Program-made: the position numbers and the translations under genes
From: Kofleriaceae bacterium
GTDB taxonomy: Bacteria > Myxococcota_A > Polyangia > Haliangiales > Haliangiaceae
NCBI GenBank assembly: GCA_024762925.1
Contig: JANTGM010000009.1
Location: 33,445 to 97,444 of the forward strand
Direction of reading: 5' to 3'
Length of the DNA stretch: 64,000 nucleotides
Notes under the pieces: model-generated
Told to the model about the DNA's origin: nothing
Database searches by the model: none
The model's input: the letters and a program-made list of their open reading frames with translations, nothing else
Shown: one piece after another, positions 40,421-49,263 of the stretch
Numbering within the stretch: the first letter of the stretch is position 1
How the letters are laid out: each line of letters opens with the position of its first letter

Positions 40421-43240
40421 TCATTGCCAACGCACCTGGACTTGCACTTGGGTATTGCCTTCGGGGTCAGTCTTCTTTGGCATCACTTCGAGGGACATAC
40501 CGGCTGATGGTAGGGCAACACCTCCAAACGGCAGTTTTGCGTTGAGGTACTTTTTGGGTGTGGCGTCTGTGAAGGTGGCAACCGGAGCTACATCGCGGCT
40601 CCCTATCTTCGTTAGGCCAGACTTGTTGATGACAAAGTCGACAATTGCGTTCTTGAATGGCTCTGCCGAGAACGGAGCGTCTTTGGTGTGAAGCGAGCGA
40701 AGCGAGCGGTCGCGAAGACGGTAGCTCACGACACCCTTGCGGCTGCGTGTATCGAGCAATTCTCCCGTGCGGGCGACCGCTTGACGAGCAGGCCCAGGAA
40801 GCAGCTCGTTGTAGACCTGGTACGAGTACTCAAGGGGCTTGCCATCAAATTCGACCATGCCGACTGGCGCTGGAGTGCGAGCACATCGCTTGCGTGCCTT
40901 TGCGGAGATACCTGTCTTGGGAAGGTAGGCAGGATTGCGTATAAAACACACCGTGGCCTCGTAGGCTTTGGCAAGGGCGGATTGTGCCGCTTTGCTCTTG
41001 ATGTCGTAGTGCGTATCGTTTGTGGCGGGACTGCCCTTTAGCCAACCCTCAAGGCCTGGCAGTGAGAGTTCTTCTGTATTGGAATCGACCACGAGCAAGT
41101 AACCGTTACCAGGGCCATTGATCGACGGATCGTTCTCGCTCCATGCATACGCGCCGTTGTAGTACCAGAGCACTACGCCTGGCTCACTGCGAACTTGCAC
41201 TGCATGCATCTCGCCGGTTTCAGGATGCGCGTAGAAGAGCGGGGTACTCTTTGCGAGTGCGGAGTCGTATCGGTGGTGTCCTGCGCTCTCTTTGGCATAT
41301 GGATCGCGGTACTCAATCAAGTAGAAGTGCGGCACAAGCAAGTCGTGGCTGCCACCGCTCCGAGAGAATCCGTCCATCGTCCAGCCCTCAAAGCTCTCCG
41401 TTTCAAAGTCGCCAGCCAGCGCCACGCCATCGACCGTCACGTTGTCGATGAGCATGCCGCGCATGACTGCTGCTCCATCTGTGTAGTAGCGAAGTCGAAC
41501 ACGAACTTCTTTGCCAGCCATGTCGCTCAGATCAAAGCTTGGGCGAACCCAAGTTGGAACGAGACAATCGGGAATTTTCGTACCGTCTTTGTCTTCGCCG
41601 TGGGGAAGTTCGGCCTTTGGATCGCACGTGCGATTGCTCTCGTTCTTGCCATCTCCATCGAGGTCGCCCGAGATGCCAGTAAAGCCGGGAAGAGTCGTCT
41701 TTCCATCATGGCCATGCTTTGCTGGCATATGAGCCTTGTCGGTAGGGAGCTTGCGGGTCCACGATTGTCCGCCATCCCCGCTCACCTCAAGGTACGCAAA
41801 GTCCCAGCCTGGCTCGATTTCCCACCATGCATCAAACGAGAGAGTGACAGGTCCGGTGGCCTTCGTTAGATCGGCAGTGAACGTTGCTTTGCGATCGAGC
41901 TCGTTGCCTTGTCCCGAGTAGAGCGCCCACTTGCCCGATGCTGCAGGCAAGTCGGTGAGTTCGATGTGTTTTTCTTTCGGCGGCAGTATCACCATGGCGG
42001 CGCGAGTTGAATCTCCGGTGGCGCTTGCCGGATCATCCAGAGTGCGGAGCGAGATGGTCGTGCTGGCCTCGCCCCCGAATTTGGGCGGCAAGATCACTTG
42101 GGGTTTGAGCCAACCGAGCATGAGCCGCGACCAAGAAGATAGGTTTTGAGGGCTTGGGCTTGCAGTGCCACTCATGACTTCCCAGCCGCCTGTGGAGTTT
42201 GAGCTGGTGCGCGAGTAGACATCCGGAAGCCCGATGGAGTGACCAAATTCGTGAATAAAGGTGGAAGCTCCGGTGTATTCGCTCTGCATGTTGTAGTCGC
42301 GAACCCACAAATTGTCGCGAACAGGAATGCCACCGCCAGTGTTCTCTGTACCATTGAGTTTTGGTCCGCGACCGTCATTGGCTTTGGCCTTCGAGCGGTG
42401 GGGCCAAATGCGGTCGGCGCAATCGCGCTGCTCTTTCGTCAAGAGCCGAATGCCGTCCTCCATGCCTACGTTGGAAGTAAGAACATCTCCTACTTTATGA
42501 AGACCCTCGCACGAGGACTGGCCACCGCCAGCGAAGACAACCACAAAGTGATCGAGGTAGCCATCGCTCTCATCGAGGCTCTTGTCACCATCAAAGTCTT
42601 CTGGGTCCCAGCGATCAAAGTCGGTCCAGTCCATGTCACGAAACGTGGATTTTGCGACAGCAAGCGCATCGGCAACCAAGCCTTCAGGGGCCGAGTCGTT
42701 GCGCCAATTTCCGCCCGCAGGTTTGAGGGGGGAGCCGTAGTGGCGGCGGCTCTTAGGCAGGGTGATGGGCTTCATCACGGTTCCAGTGACGTGATAGGCG
42801 CCCAGGCTCTGATTCTTGTAATAGTGGCTGAGGGTATCGACTTTGCCGTAGCTCTCATCAAAGAGCTCAGCTTGGTAGAAGTCGGCGAGCTTCTGCTCTC
42901 GGTCAGTCTCGCCCTTGAAGCGGTCGAACTTGCGATCGGGATATTCGACCAAAAGGACGAGCAGTTTGTGTGGACGCTCCTTCGGTGCAAGCACTGGTGG
43001 GATGTGGTCCCAGCGCAGCACCGGATTGCCAAGCCTGTCGATGTGAAGGCCTGCCAGGTCCTCGACCATTTTCTCCGCTGGGGTCATTTTGGGCGCCGTA
43101 GAGACCGTGTCGGCCGCCTTGGTTTCGGTGGGTGCGGTGTTCTTCGGGCCACAGGCACCGATGGCAAGGAGAAGGGCGCTCGCTGCGGGCAGAACAGCGC
43201 TTGCCACACGAAGAGGAGTTGGCTGGAGAGTCAATCGCAT
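40421..43240 (-). CDS. M6-family (immune inhibitor A-like) metalloprotease lipoprotein
   Basis: 939 residues. Signal peptide with lipobox AIGAC. The zinc motif HEFGHSIGLPDVY and downstream GGWEVMSG are the M6 signature. N-terminal features (KLLVLLVEYPDRKFD, YYKNQSLGAYHVTGTV) match immune inhibitor A. Behind the protease come beta-rich domains (TLSFDAWWEIEPGWDFAYLEVS; DNVTVDGVALAGDFE) as in secreted M6 peptidases that bind protein or sugar. Such enzymes digest extracellular proteins, fitting a predatory or saprophytic life. It faces thrS divergently. Confidence 0.93.
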   Translation of the reverse strand: MRLTLQPTPLRVASAVLPAASALLLAIGACGPKNTAPTETKAADTVSTAPKMTPAEKMVEDLAGLHIDRLGNPVLRWDHIPPVLAPKERPHKLLVLLVEYPDRKFDRFKGETDREQKLADFYQAELFDESYGKVDTLSHYYKNQSLGAYHVTGTVMKPITLPKSRRHYGSPLKPAGGNWRNDSAPEGLVADALAVAKSTFRDMDWTDFDRWDPEDFDGDKSLDESDGYLDHFVVVFAGGGQSSCEGLHKVGDVLTSNVGMEDGIRLLTKEQRDCADRIWPHRSKAKANDGRGPKLNGTENTGGGIPVRDNLWVRDYNMQSEYTGASTFIHEFGHSIGLPDVYSRTSSNSTGGWEVMSGTASPSPQNLSSWSRLMLGWLKPQVILPPKFGGEASTTISLRTLDDPASATGDSTRAAMVILPPKEKHIELTDLPAASGKWALYSGQGNELDRKATFTADLTKATGPVTLSFDAWWEIEPGWDFAYLEVSGDGGQSWTRKLPTDKAHMPAKHGHDGKTTLPGFTGISGDLDGDGKNESNRTCDPKAELPHGEDKDGTKIPDCLVPTWVRPSFDLSDMAGKEVRVRLRYYTDGAAVMRGMLIDNVTVDGVALAGDFETESFEGWTMDGFSRSGGSHDLLVPHFYLIEYRDPYAKESAGHHRYDSALAKSTPLFYAHPETGEMHAVQVRSEPGVVLWYYNGAYAWSENDPSINGPGNGYLLVVDSNTEELSLPGLEGWLKGSPATNDTHYDIKSKAAQSALAKAYEATVCFIRNPAYLPKTGISAKARKRCARTPAPVGMVEFDGKPLEYSYQVYNELLPGPARQAVARTGELLDTRSRKGVVSYRLRDRSLRSLHTKDAPFSAEPFKNAIVDFVINKSGLTKIGSRDVAPVATFTDATPKKYLNAKLPFGGVALPSAGMSLEVMPKKTDPEGNTQVQVQVRWQ

Positions 43241-43308
43241 GAGCGCTTGGTACCACGGCTTTTGTTCGAGCGCCTAGCGATGTAGGCTCGGCGCATCCCA
43301 CGGGAATT

Positions 43309-45159
43309 ATGACTATGAACGAAGTATCCGATTCACTTCACCGCATCCGGCACTCTCTAGCCCATGTCCTCGCGCAAGCGATGCAGCGCTATCGGCCCGG
43401 AACGAAACTCGGATTTGGCCCGGCCATTTCTGACGGCTTTTACTATGACTTCCTCCTGCCTGAGCCCATCACCGATGAGGACCTGCCAAAGATCCAGAAG
43501 ATCATGGTTGAGATCATCAAGGCAAAGCAGGAGTTTTCCCGCGAAGACCTCTCGATTGCCGATGCCGTCAAGCGCATTGAAGAGATGGGCGAGCCCTACA
43601 AAGCCGAGTACGCACAGGAGCTAGCCGACAAGCAAGGTCTTGAGACCCTGAGCTTCTACTCCAACGGCGACTTTGTCGATATGTGCGAAGGCCCGCACGT
43701 CGAGACCACGCGGGACATTCCTCGCAACGCCTTTAAGCTTCACAACATTGCTGGCGCGTACTGGCGTGGTGATGAGAAGAACCAAATGCTCACCCGTGTC
43801 TACGGATGGGCGTTTGAAGACAAAGCCGCACTGCATGCATACGTGAAGGCTCGCGAAGAAGCGGTCAAGCGCGATCATCGCAAGCTTGGAACAGAGCTCG
43901 ACCTCTATGTGATTGACGAGCATGTTGGTCCAGGGCTGCCGCTGTGGCTTCCAAATGGAACTGTTATCGTTGATGAGCTGCAAAAACTCGCGGAGGAATA
44001 TGAGTTCATGGATGGCTATCAGCGCGTGCGCACGCCTGTGCTGACCAAAGGCAGCCTCTATGAAGCGTCGGGGCATCTCGAACTCTACAAAGAAGTCATG
44101 TTCCCCGGCATGAAGCTCGGCGACGAAGCCGAGGAGAGCGACGAGTATTACCTGCGGCCAATGAACTGCCCGCATCATCACATTGTTTTCTCGGCGCGTG
44201 CACGAAGCTACCGCGAGCTTCCGATGCGACTCGCAGAATACGGGCACACGTTCCGCAACGAGCGCTCAGGCTCGCTTCACGGGCTTTCTCGGGTGCGCGC
44301 CATGTGTATGAACGACGCACATATCTATTGCACCAAGGAGCAAGTGCATTCCGAGTTTGTGCGTGTGCTCGATCTGCACAAGCGCTACTATGAACTCTTA
44401 GGGCTCGACAACTACTACTTCCGTCTCTCTACTTGGGATCCAGACGATCCAAAAGGCAAGGAGAAGTATGTTGACAATCCTGAGGCATGGGAAGCAACGA
44501 CCGAGATGGTTCGCGAGGCGATGCGCGAGAGTGGCTTGCCGTTCAAAGAAGAAGCCGGTGAGGGCGCATTCTACGGCCCGAAGGTCGACGTCCAGTTCCT
44601 CACAGTTGGCCTCAAGGAGTTCACGGTGTCGACAACCCAGCTCGATTTTGCGGTTCCTCAGCGTTTTGTCGATCGCGGCATCGATTGCACATATGTAGAT
44701 AGCAATGGTGAGAAGCAGGTGCCGTACGTTATCCACCGGGCTCCGCTCTCGACCCACGAGCGTTTTGCGAGCTTCTTGATCGAGCGCTTTGGTGGCGCGA
44801 TGCCAACGTGGCTGGCCCCAACGCAGGTTCGCCTCTTGCCCGTAGGAGCGGACTTCTCGGAGTACGCCGACAAGGTGTGTGCCGAGCTGCGCAAGCACTT
44901 TGTTCGCGCCGAGGTAGATCATTCAAGTGAGAGCCTTGGCAAGAAAATTCGCCAAGGAACTGTAGGGAAAATTCCGAGTCTCTTAGTGCTCGGTGCCAAC
45001 GAAGTTGAAGGCGAAACCGTTACGGTGCGTCGCTACGGCATCAAGGAGCAGCGAACGTACCCTGTTGCGGAATTCGTGCAGCGCCTGCTCAAAGAAATCA
45101 AGACACGCAAGCACGTCAAGGTCTGGGACGATGCCGACGCCATCATGACGGATGCGTAG
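43309..45159 (+). CDS. thrS: Threonyl-tRNA synthetase without TGS domain
   Basis: The editing (SAD) domain comes first: HSLAHVLAQAM (HxxxH) and MCEGPHV (CxxxH). The class II core follows: RPMNCPHHHIVFSARARSYRELP (zinc Cys), GHTFRNERSGSLHGLSRVR (motif 2) and HRAPLSTHERFASFLIERFGG (motif 3 region), then an anticodon-binding domain ending DADAIMTDA. Compared with typical ~640-residue enzymes the N-terminal TGS (N1) domain is missing; some phyla have this form. The sulfatase gene overlaps the 3' end by 8 bases. Confidence 0.97.
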   Translation: MTMNEVSDSLHRIRHSLAHVLAQAMQRYRPGTKLGFGPAISDGFYYDFLLPEPITDEDLPKIQKIMVEIIKAKQEFSREDLSIADAVKRIEEMGEPYKAEYAQELADKQGLETLSFYSNGDFVDMCEGPHVETTRDIPRNAFKLHNIAGAYWRGDEKNQMLTRVYGWAFEDKAALHAYVKAREEAVKRDHRKLGTELDLYVIDEHVGPGLPLWLPNGTVIVDELQKLAEEYEFMDGYQRVRTPVLTKGSLYEASGHLELYKEVMFPGMKLGDEAEESDEYYLRPMNCPHHHIVFSARARSYRELPMRLAEYGHTFRNERSGSLHGLSRVRAMCMNDAHIYCTKEQVHSEFVRVLDLHKRYYELLGLDNYYFRLSTWDPDDPKGKEKYVDNPEAWEATTEMVREAMRESGLPFKEEAGEGAFYGPKVDVQFLTVGLKEFTVSTTQLDFAVPQRFVDRGIDCTYVDSNGEKQVPYVIHRAPLSTHERFASFLIERFGGAMPTWLAPTQVRLLPVGADFSEYADKVCAELRKHFVRAEVDHSSESLGKKIRQGTVGKIPSLLVLGANEVEGETVTVRRYGIKEQRTYPVAEFVQRLLKEIKTRKHVKVWDDADAIMTDA

Positions 45160-47293
45160 CCTCGGGCTCGTACTCGCTCTCTGCGCAGCTTGCGGCTCTA
45201 CCTCCACCGACGCGCCTCGCCCTAGCGGTGAGGCTTCGGCGCCAGAGCAAACGCGCGTGGTGCCGAGCGATGCTGTGAAGGGCAAACCGACCAGCGCTCC
45301 TGGGCCCAAGCGCCGAGTCAGTCGGGACCTCATTGCTGAAGCCGGACGCGCCGAGCTTCGAGCCGGTGGAGTCTTTGTCGATGTCGGAACGATCGATCAG
45401 CACAAATACAGCCGAGGTGGTTGGATGTCTGGCTGGGGCCGAAATCAGCTCGATGGCGAGACGACAGTCGCTCGCATCGATGGTCGATCGGCGTTTCTCG
45501 ATGTTGTTCTCGAACGGCCAGCGGCGGAGATCGTGGTTCGCGCCAAGGGGCGCGGCTCTCTTGGGGTGTCAGTTGGCGCCTCTCGTAGCAAGGGTGGGGC
45601 TAAGAAGAACTCTCTTTCAGGCGAATACACCGTGCTCCGCTACTCGATGGGAACGAGTCTGCCACCGGGACGTCATCGCATCTCTCTGCACGGCAAGCGG
45701 GCTAACGTCGACTGGGTGTGGATAGCAGAGAGCGCCGAAGCGAGCCCTCCATCCGTGGCCCGTGTGGAGAAAGGCGAACTCCGTCTCTCTGCGGCGGGAA
45801 GCTACGAGTTTTACCTGATCCCCGAGCGTGGAAGTCTCCTTGAGATCGATGCGGAGGTCGGCGCTTCGCTCACCATTACTGCAGAGCGCGACGGAAGAGA
45901 CCCGCAGGTCTTGGCTTCGAGTGCAGCAGACCTAGAAAAGCCCATCGATCTCGCGGATCTCGTCGGTGACCCGATTCGCCTGCGCATCTCTGCCGATGGC
46001 CCAACACGGTTCACACGACTCGCGATCACCCAGCCGTTGCCCGTGTCGAAACCTCTGGGGGCCAAGCCAAAGAACGTACTTGTCTTGCTCATCGACACCC
46101 AGCGGGCCGATTCCTTCTCCATTGTTGGCAAGGATATTGGTGCGACGGCCTATGAGAGCCTCGTGGCAAAGAGCTCCACCTTTCGAAACGCCTACAACAA
46201 CGAGAATTGGACCAAGCCATCGATAGCGACCATAGATACGGGCCTGTACCCCGGTACCCATGGAGCACGCTGGCGCAAAGATCGCTGCTCAAAAGACCTC
46301 GTGTTTCTCAGCGAATACTTGCAAGAACAGGGGTTTGCCACCGCAGCTATGGTCTCCAACATCTCTGCGGGCCCCAAATTTGGTTTCAACCAAGGCTGGG
46401 ATTCGTTTGAAAAAACCGACAATGCGGCCCAGGCGTTTGGACGCGCAGCCAAGTGGCTCGAGGAACGAAAGGGCGACAAGCCGTTCTTCCTCTATGTTCA
46501 AACCATCGATCCTCATGTGCCCTTTTCCGTTCCAGAAGGCTCCGCGGAGAAGCTCTTTGGCGGGCCTTACACGGGGAAACTCGGTCCAACCTTTGAGCAA
46601 TCCGAAGAAGATGCACTCAACGAAGGCAAGCTCAAACTCAGCGAATATGACGCTCGCTGGCTCAAGGCTCTCTACAATGCAGAAGTGCTCTACCACGATT
46701 CGCAACTAGGTATATTTCTTAAGGAGCTTGAGTCGAAGGGAACTCTTCGTGATACCGCCTTCATCATCCTCAACGACCATGGCGAAGAGTTTGGGGAGCA
46801 TGGGCGCTGGGGGCACGGCTGGACGCTAGGCGACGCGCTTTATCGCTCTCCATTGCTCATGCATCTACCCGGATTCTTTCCAGCGCAGACGTTTGAAGAG
46901 GTGGTCGAACATATCGACATTGCACCGACGATTGTTGACGCTCTGGGCTTGCCTGAGATGACTACAGCTCAAGGAGAGAGTCTCTTGCCACTGCTTCACG
47001 ACAAGGAGCGCACAAGTCGCGCACCTTATAGCGCTCTGCTCTATGGCCGGCCAAAGCAACGCGCGATTCGCGTTGGCGACTACAAGATGCTGCTACAGGC
47101 GAATCGAACCCAGCAGCTCTTCGACATGGCGGAGGAGTCCGCGCAAAAGACCGACGTGAAGGATTCGCACCCCATCGCACTAAGGCTCTGTGAGCTTGCG
47201 ATGGGAGAGGCGATCGCCAATCCAAGGCGCAGCGAGCGATTGCAGGACCAAAGCTCACGGCCAAAAATTCGCCCTGAGTACATCGACGAGTAG
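45152..47293 (+). CDS. Sulfatase-superfamily lipoprotein with Thr in place of formylglycine Cys
   Basis: Signal peptide then Cys (LALCAACGS), probable lipoprotein. An N-terminal beta-rich region (about 60-290) precedes the sulfatase domain: NVLVLLIDTQRADSFS (metal Asp), the nucleophile loop NWTKPSIATIDTGLYPGTHG, QTIDPHVPF, and ILNDHGEEFGEHGRWGHG. Classical sulfatases have C/S-x-P-S-R in the loop; here it is WTKPS, so activity more like a phosphoesterase or phosphotransferase is likely, or none. It starts inside the thrS 3' end, so it is coupled to thrS. Confidence 0.85.
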   Translation: MRSLGLVLALCAACGSTSTDAPRPSGEASAPEQTRVVPSDAVKGKPTSAPGPKRRVSRDLIAEAGRAELRAGGVFVDVGTIDQHKYSRGGWMSGWGRNQLDGETTVARIDGRSAFLDVVLERPAAEIVVRAKGRGSLGVSVGASRSKGGAKKNSLSGEYTVLRYSMGTSLPPGRHRISLHGKRANVDWVWIAESAEASPPSVARVEKGELRLSAAGSYEFYLIPERGSLLEIDAEVGASLTITAERDGRDPQVLASSAADLEKPIDLADLVGDPIRLRISADGPTRFTRLAITQPLPVSKPLGAKPKNVLVLLIDTQRADSFSIVGKDIGATAYESLVAKSSTFRNAYNNENWTKPSIATIDTGLYPGTHGARWRKDRCSKDLVFLSEYLQEQGFATAAMVSNISAGPKFGFNQGWDSFEKTDNAAQAFGRAAKWLEERKGDKPFFLYVQTIDPHVPFSVPEGSAEKLFGGPYTGKLGPTFEQSEEDALNEGKLKLSEYDARWLKALYNAEVLYHDSQLGIFLKELESKGTLRDTAFIILNDHGEEFGEHGRWGHGWTLGDALYRSPLLMHLPGFFPAQTFEEVVEHIDIAPTIVDALGLPEMTTAQGESLLPLLHDKERTSRAPYSALLYGRPKQRAIRVGDYKMLLQANRTQQLFDMAEESAQKTDVKDSHPIALRLCELAMGEAIANPRRSERLQDQSSRPKIRPEYIDE

Positions 47294-47341
47294 ATCGCGC
47301 GGGCAAACTCGCAGTCGGTGCTTTCGTGGTAGACCCAGCCC

Positions 47342-47668
47342 ATGGCCGAGGACCTGCGCGAAAAACTCAAGTCGGATATTCAGGCGACCCACGCACCTGA
47401 ACTCTTGCCCCATCACCGCCGGGATGCTCTTTTCATGGTCCGAAAGGATGTGGATATCCTCGATGCAGCCGTGGCGATCGCCTCCGATGCGACCGAGATC
47501 GTGGCGGTACTCATCAAAGAGGAAAAGCTGTTCAAACCGAGCCTTGCCCAACTCTCGGACTGGTGTGTTGATCGGGAACTGCGATTTCAGTTCGTGATCT
47601 TGCAACCTTACGTGCTGGCCCAAGCGCTTGAGGACGTGCAGGCCGAAAGTGACAAGAGCCAGAACTAA
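47342..47668 (+). CDS. DUF2288 family protein
   Basis: 108 residues with the family pattern LLPHHRRDALFMVRKDVDILDAAVAIA then LIKEEKLFKPSLAQLSDW and RFQFVILQPYVLAQAL. Small cytosolic proteins of unknown function found in many proteobacteria and cyanobacteria. It lies 48 bases after the sulfatase gene. Confidence 0.88.
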   Translation: MAEDLREKLKSDIQATHAPELLPHHRRDALFMVRKDVDILDAAVAIASDATEIVAVLIKEEKLFKPSLAQLSDWCVDRELRFQFVILQPYVLAQALEDVQAESDKSQN

Positions 47669-47746
47669 CGATCCCGGGTGCCAACAAACCGAGTAAGTGG
47701 CCCATCAAACTGCCCATTGTCGTAGGGGCGGCCTATCCTCCGCCGC

Positions 47747-48112
47747 ATGGCAATCGAAGTTACCGGCAAGCTGTACAAGATTTTTGAGACCAAGCAGATC
47801 ACCGAGCGTTTCACCAAGCGCGAGTTTGTGCTTGAGGTGGAAGACGGCAAGTATCCGCAGCAGGTGCTCTTCCAGTTCACAGGAGATCGGTGCAGCAACC
47901 TCGACAGCTTCAACGAGGGCCAAGAGGTGAAAGTCCAGTTCAACCTACGCGGTCGTGAGTGGACAAGTCCCAAGGGGGAGGTCAAGTACTTCAATAGCCT
48001 TGATGTTTGGCGTATGGAGCCACTCAACGCTAGCGCCGGTGCAGCGCGTGGGGACGAGCCACCACCCCCAAACGAGCCGCCCCATGACATGGACGCGGAC
48101 ATCCCGTTCTAG
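47747..48112 (+). CDS. DUF3127 OB-fold-like protein with SSB-like acidic tail
   Basis: 121 residues. The body (VTGKLYKIFETKQITERFTKREFVLEV, QQVLFQFTGDRCSNLDSFNEGQEVKVQFNLRGREW) matches DUF3127, predicted OB-fold single-stranded nucleic-acid binding. The disordered Pro-rich linker ends in DMDADIPF, mimicking the DDDIPF tip with which SSB recruits repair enzymes. Likely a second ssDNA-binding or SSB-interacting protein. Strong RBS not obvious. Confidence 0.85.
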   Translation: MAIEVTGKLYKIFETKQITERFTKREFVLEVEDGKYPQQVLFQFTGDRCSNLDSFNEGQEVKVQFNLRGREWTSPKGEVKYFNSLDVWRMEPLNASAGAARGDEPPPPNEPPHDMDADIPF

Positions 48113-48177
48113 AGCGTATCTCACAACCTCTTCGGTCGTCAGGCGACTTGACTGGCAGAATCACGAGATGCCATAGC

Positions 48178-49119
48178 TCAGGACTGCCAGCTCCGACCGC
48201 GCTCCAGCAGTGTCGTCCGCGCCAGGCCAAGTAGCTCCTTTGGGCCCTCCACGAGGTACGCTTTAGCAAGAATAGTTCTTAGTCGAGGTAGTTCTGCTCC
48301 ACGAGCCAATTCGAGTGTACTGGGCAACGGATACGGTCCAACCCGTCCGGTGCCACCATGCATCAGTAGGTCGTGCATGGCGAGAACAACACGCGCTCCG
48401 CGGCCAATTCGAAACGCATCACAGCGCGCAAGGAGGGCGGCGCGGGTGCACCCAGACTGTCGCAAAAGCAGAGCGAGGTCGACAAACGTTGCTAGTGGGA
48501 CCATGAGTTCGCTTCGAATAACATGGCCAAGGTGCAACGCGATTTCGTCAAGTGGGGCTGGTCGATGATTCGCAAGATCTGCTCGCTGCCAGATGCCATC
48601 GAGGTCAATTTGGCTGCGACCGTGCTGCATCATATTGCGATGGAGGTCAACCGTAAGCGGGCCTCGGTCAAACGTAAGTGCATGGTGAGTGGGCGCATAT
48701 GCGTAGTCTTTGGTGGTACGTGGCATGTACCCAAGCTCGCGAAGAACGCTCCTGGCGTGTGCAAAGGCCTCAGGGCGTACGAGAATATCTAGGTCACCCA
48801 TTAGCCGATGTCCTGGATCGTTGTAGACATCGAGAAAGTATGCACAGCCCTTGAGTCGACAAACGTCAATCCCCCTTGCGTCAAATGCCTCCAGCACTTC
48901 ACCCAGACCTTGTCTCCACAACTCTGCTGAGAGTGCCGCTCGAATGAAGTCGTCGCGAAACTCGCCAAGCCCTCGGTCATGAGCCAAACCCACGAGCCGG
49001 TGGTCTCTCACTTGTTGGAAAGCGAGTGCATCGCGGATCTCTGTTGGCACGTTGCCCGGCTCGGCTCGCATGATCCAGCCGAGCAATCGCAGCAGCGCCA
49101 CATCGCTCGAGAAGGTCAT
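48178..49119 (-). CDS. NTP_transf_5-family nucleotidyltransferase-like protein
   Basis: 313 residues. The central KGCAYFLDVYNDPGHRLMGDLDILV contains the RxxxDLDIL metal motif of PF14907 'uncharacterised nucleotidyltransferase' proteins, with VDLHRNM further on. Such proteins often neighbour HPr kinase-like or PqqD-like genes of modified-peptide and exopolysaccharide clusters, not seen here apart from a small frame upstream. Its ATG overlaps the TGA of that frame (ATGA at 49119-49116). Substrate unknown. Confidence 0.8.
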   Translation of the reverse strand: MTFSSDVALLRLLGWIMRAEPGNVPTEIRDALAFQQVRDHRLVGLAHDRGLGEFRDDFIRAALSAELWRQGLGEVLEAFDARGIDVCRLKGCAYFLDVYNDPGHRLMGDLDILVRPEAFAHARSVLRELGYMPRTTKDYAYAPTHHALTFDRGPLTVDLHRNMMQHGRSQIDLDGIWQRADLANHRPAPLDEIALHLGHVIRSELMVPLATFVDLALLLRQSGCTRAALLARCDAFRIGRGARVVLAMHDLLMHGGTGRVGPYPLPSTLELARGAELPRLRTILAKAYLVEGPKELLGLARTTLLERGRSWQS

Positions 49120-49241
49120 GCGAGGGAAGTCTTCCCGTCCTTTCGGCGGGCGTCTCCATGCATGCGAAGGCTTGTGTGATCATCTTCACGGAGACGCATT
49201 CGCAGGACCTCAGCGTCCATGCTTCGAGCTGTCAACTGCAC
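49116..49241 (-). CDS. Possible small protein coupled to the nucleotidyltransferase gene
   Basis: From GTG 49241, 41 residues: QLTARSMDAEVLRMRLRED, DDHTSLRMHGDARRKDG. The stop overlaps the next start as ATGA, and the frame lies in the 144-base gap behind the gene ending at 49264 on the same strand. Position favours translation, composition (Arg-rich) is not decisive. Confidence 0.35.
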   Translation of the reverse strand: MQLTARSMDAEVLRMRLREDDHTSLRMHGDARRKDGKTSLA

Positions 49242-49263
49242 CTCATCGACACTAGCACAAAGG

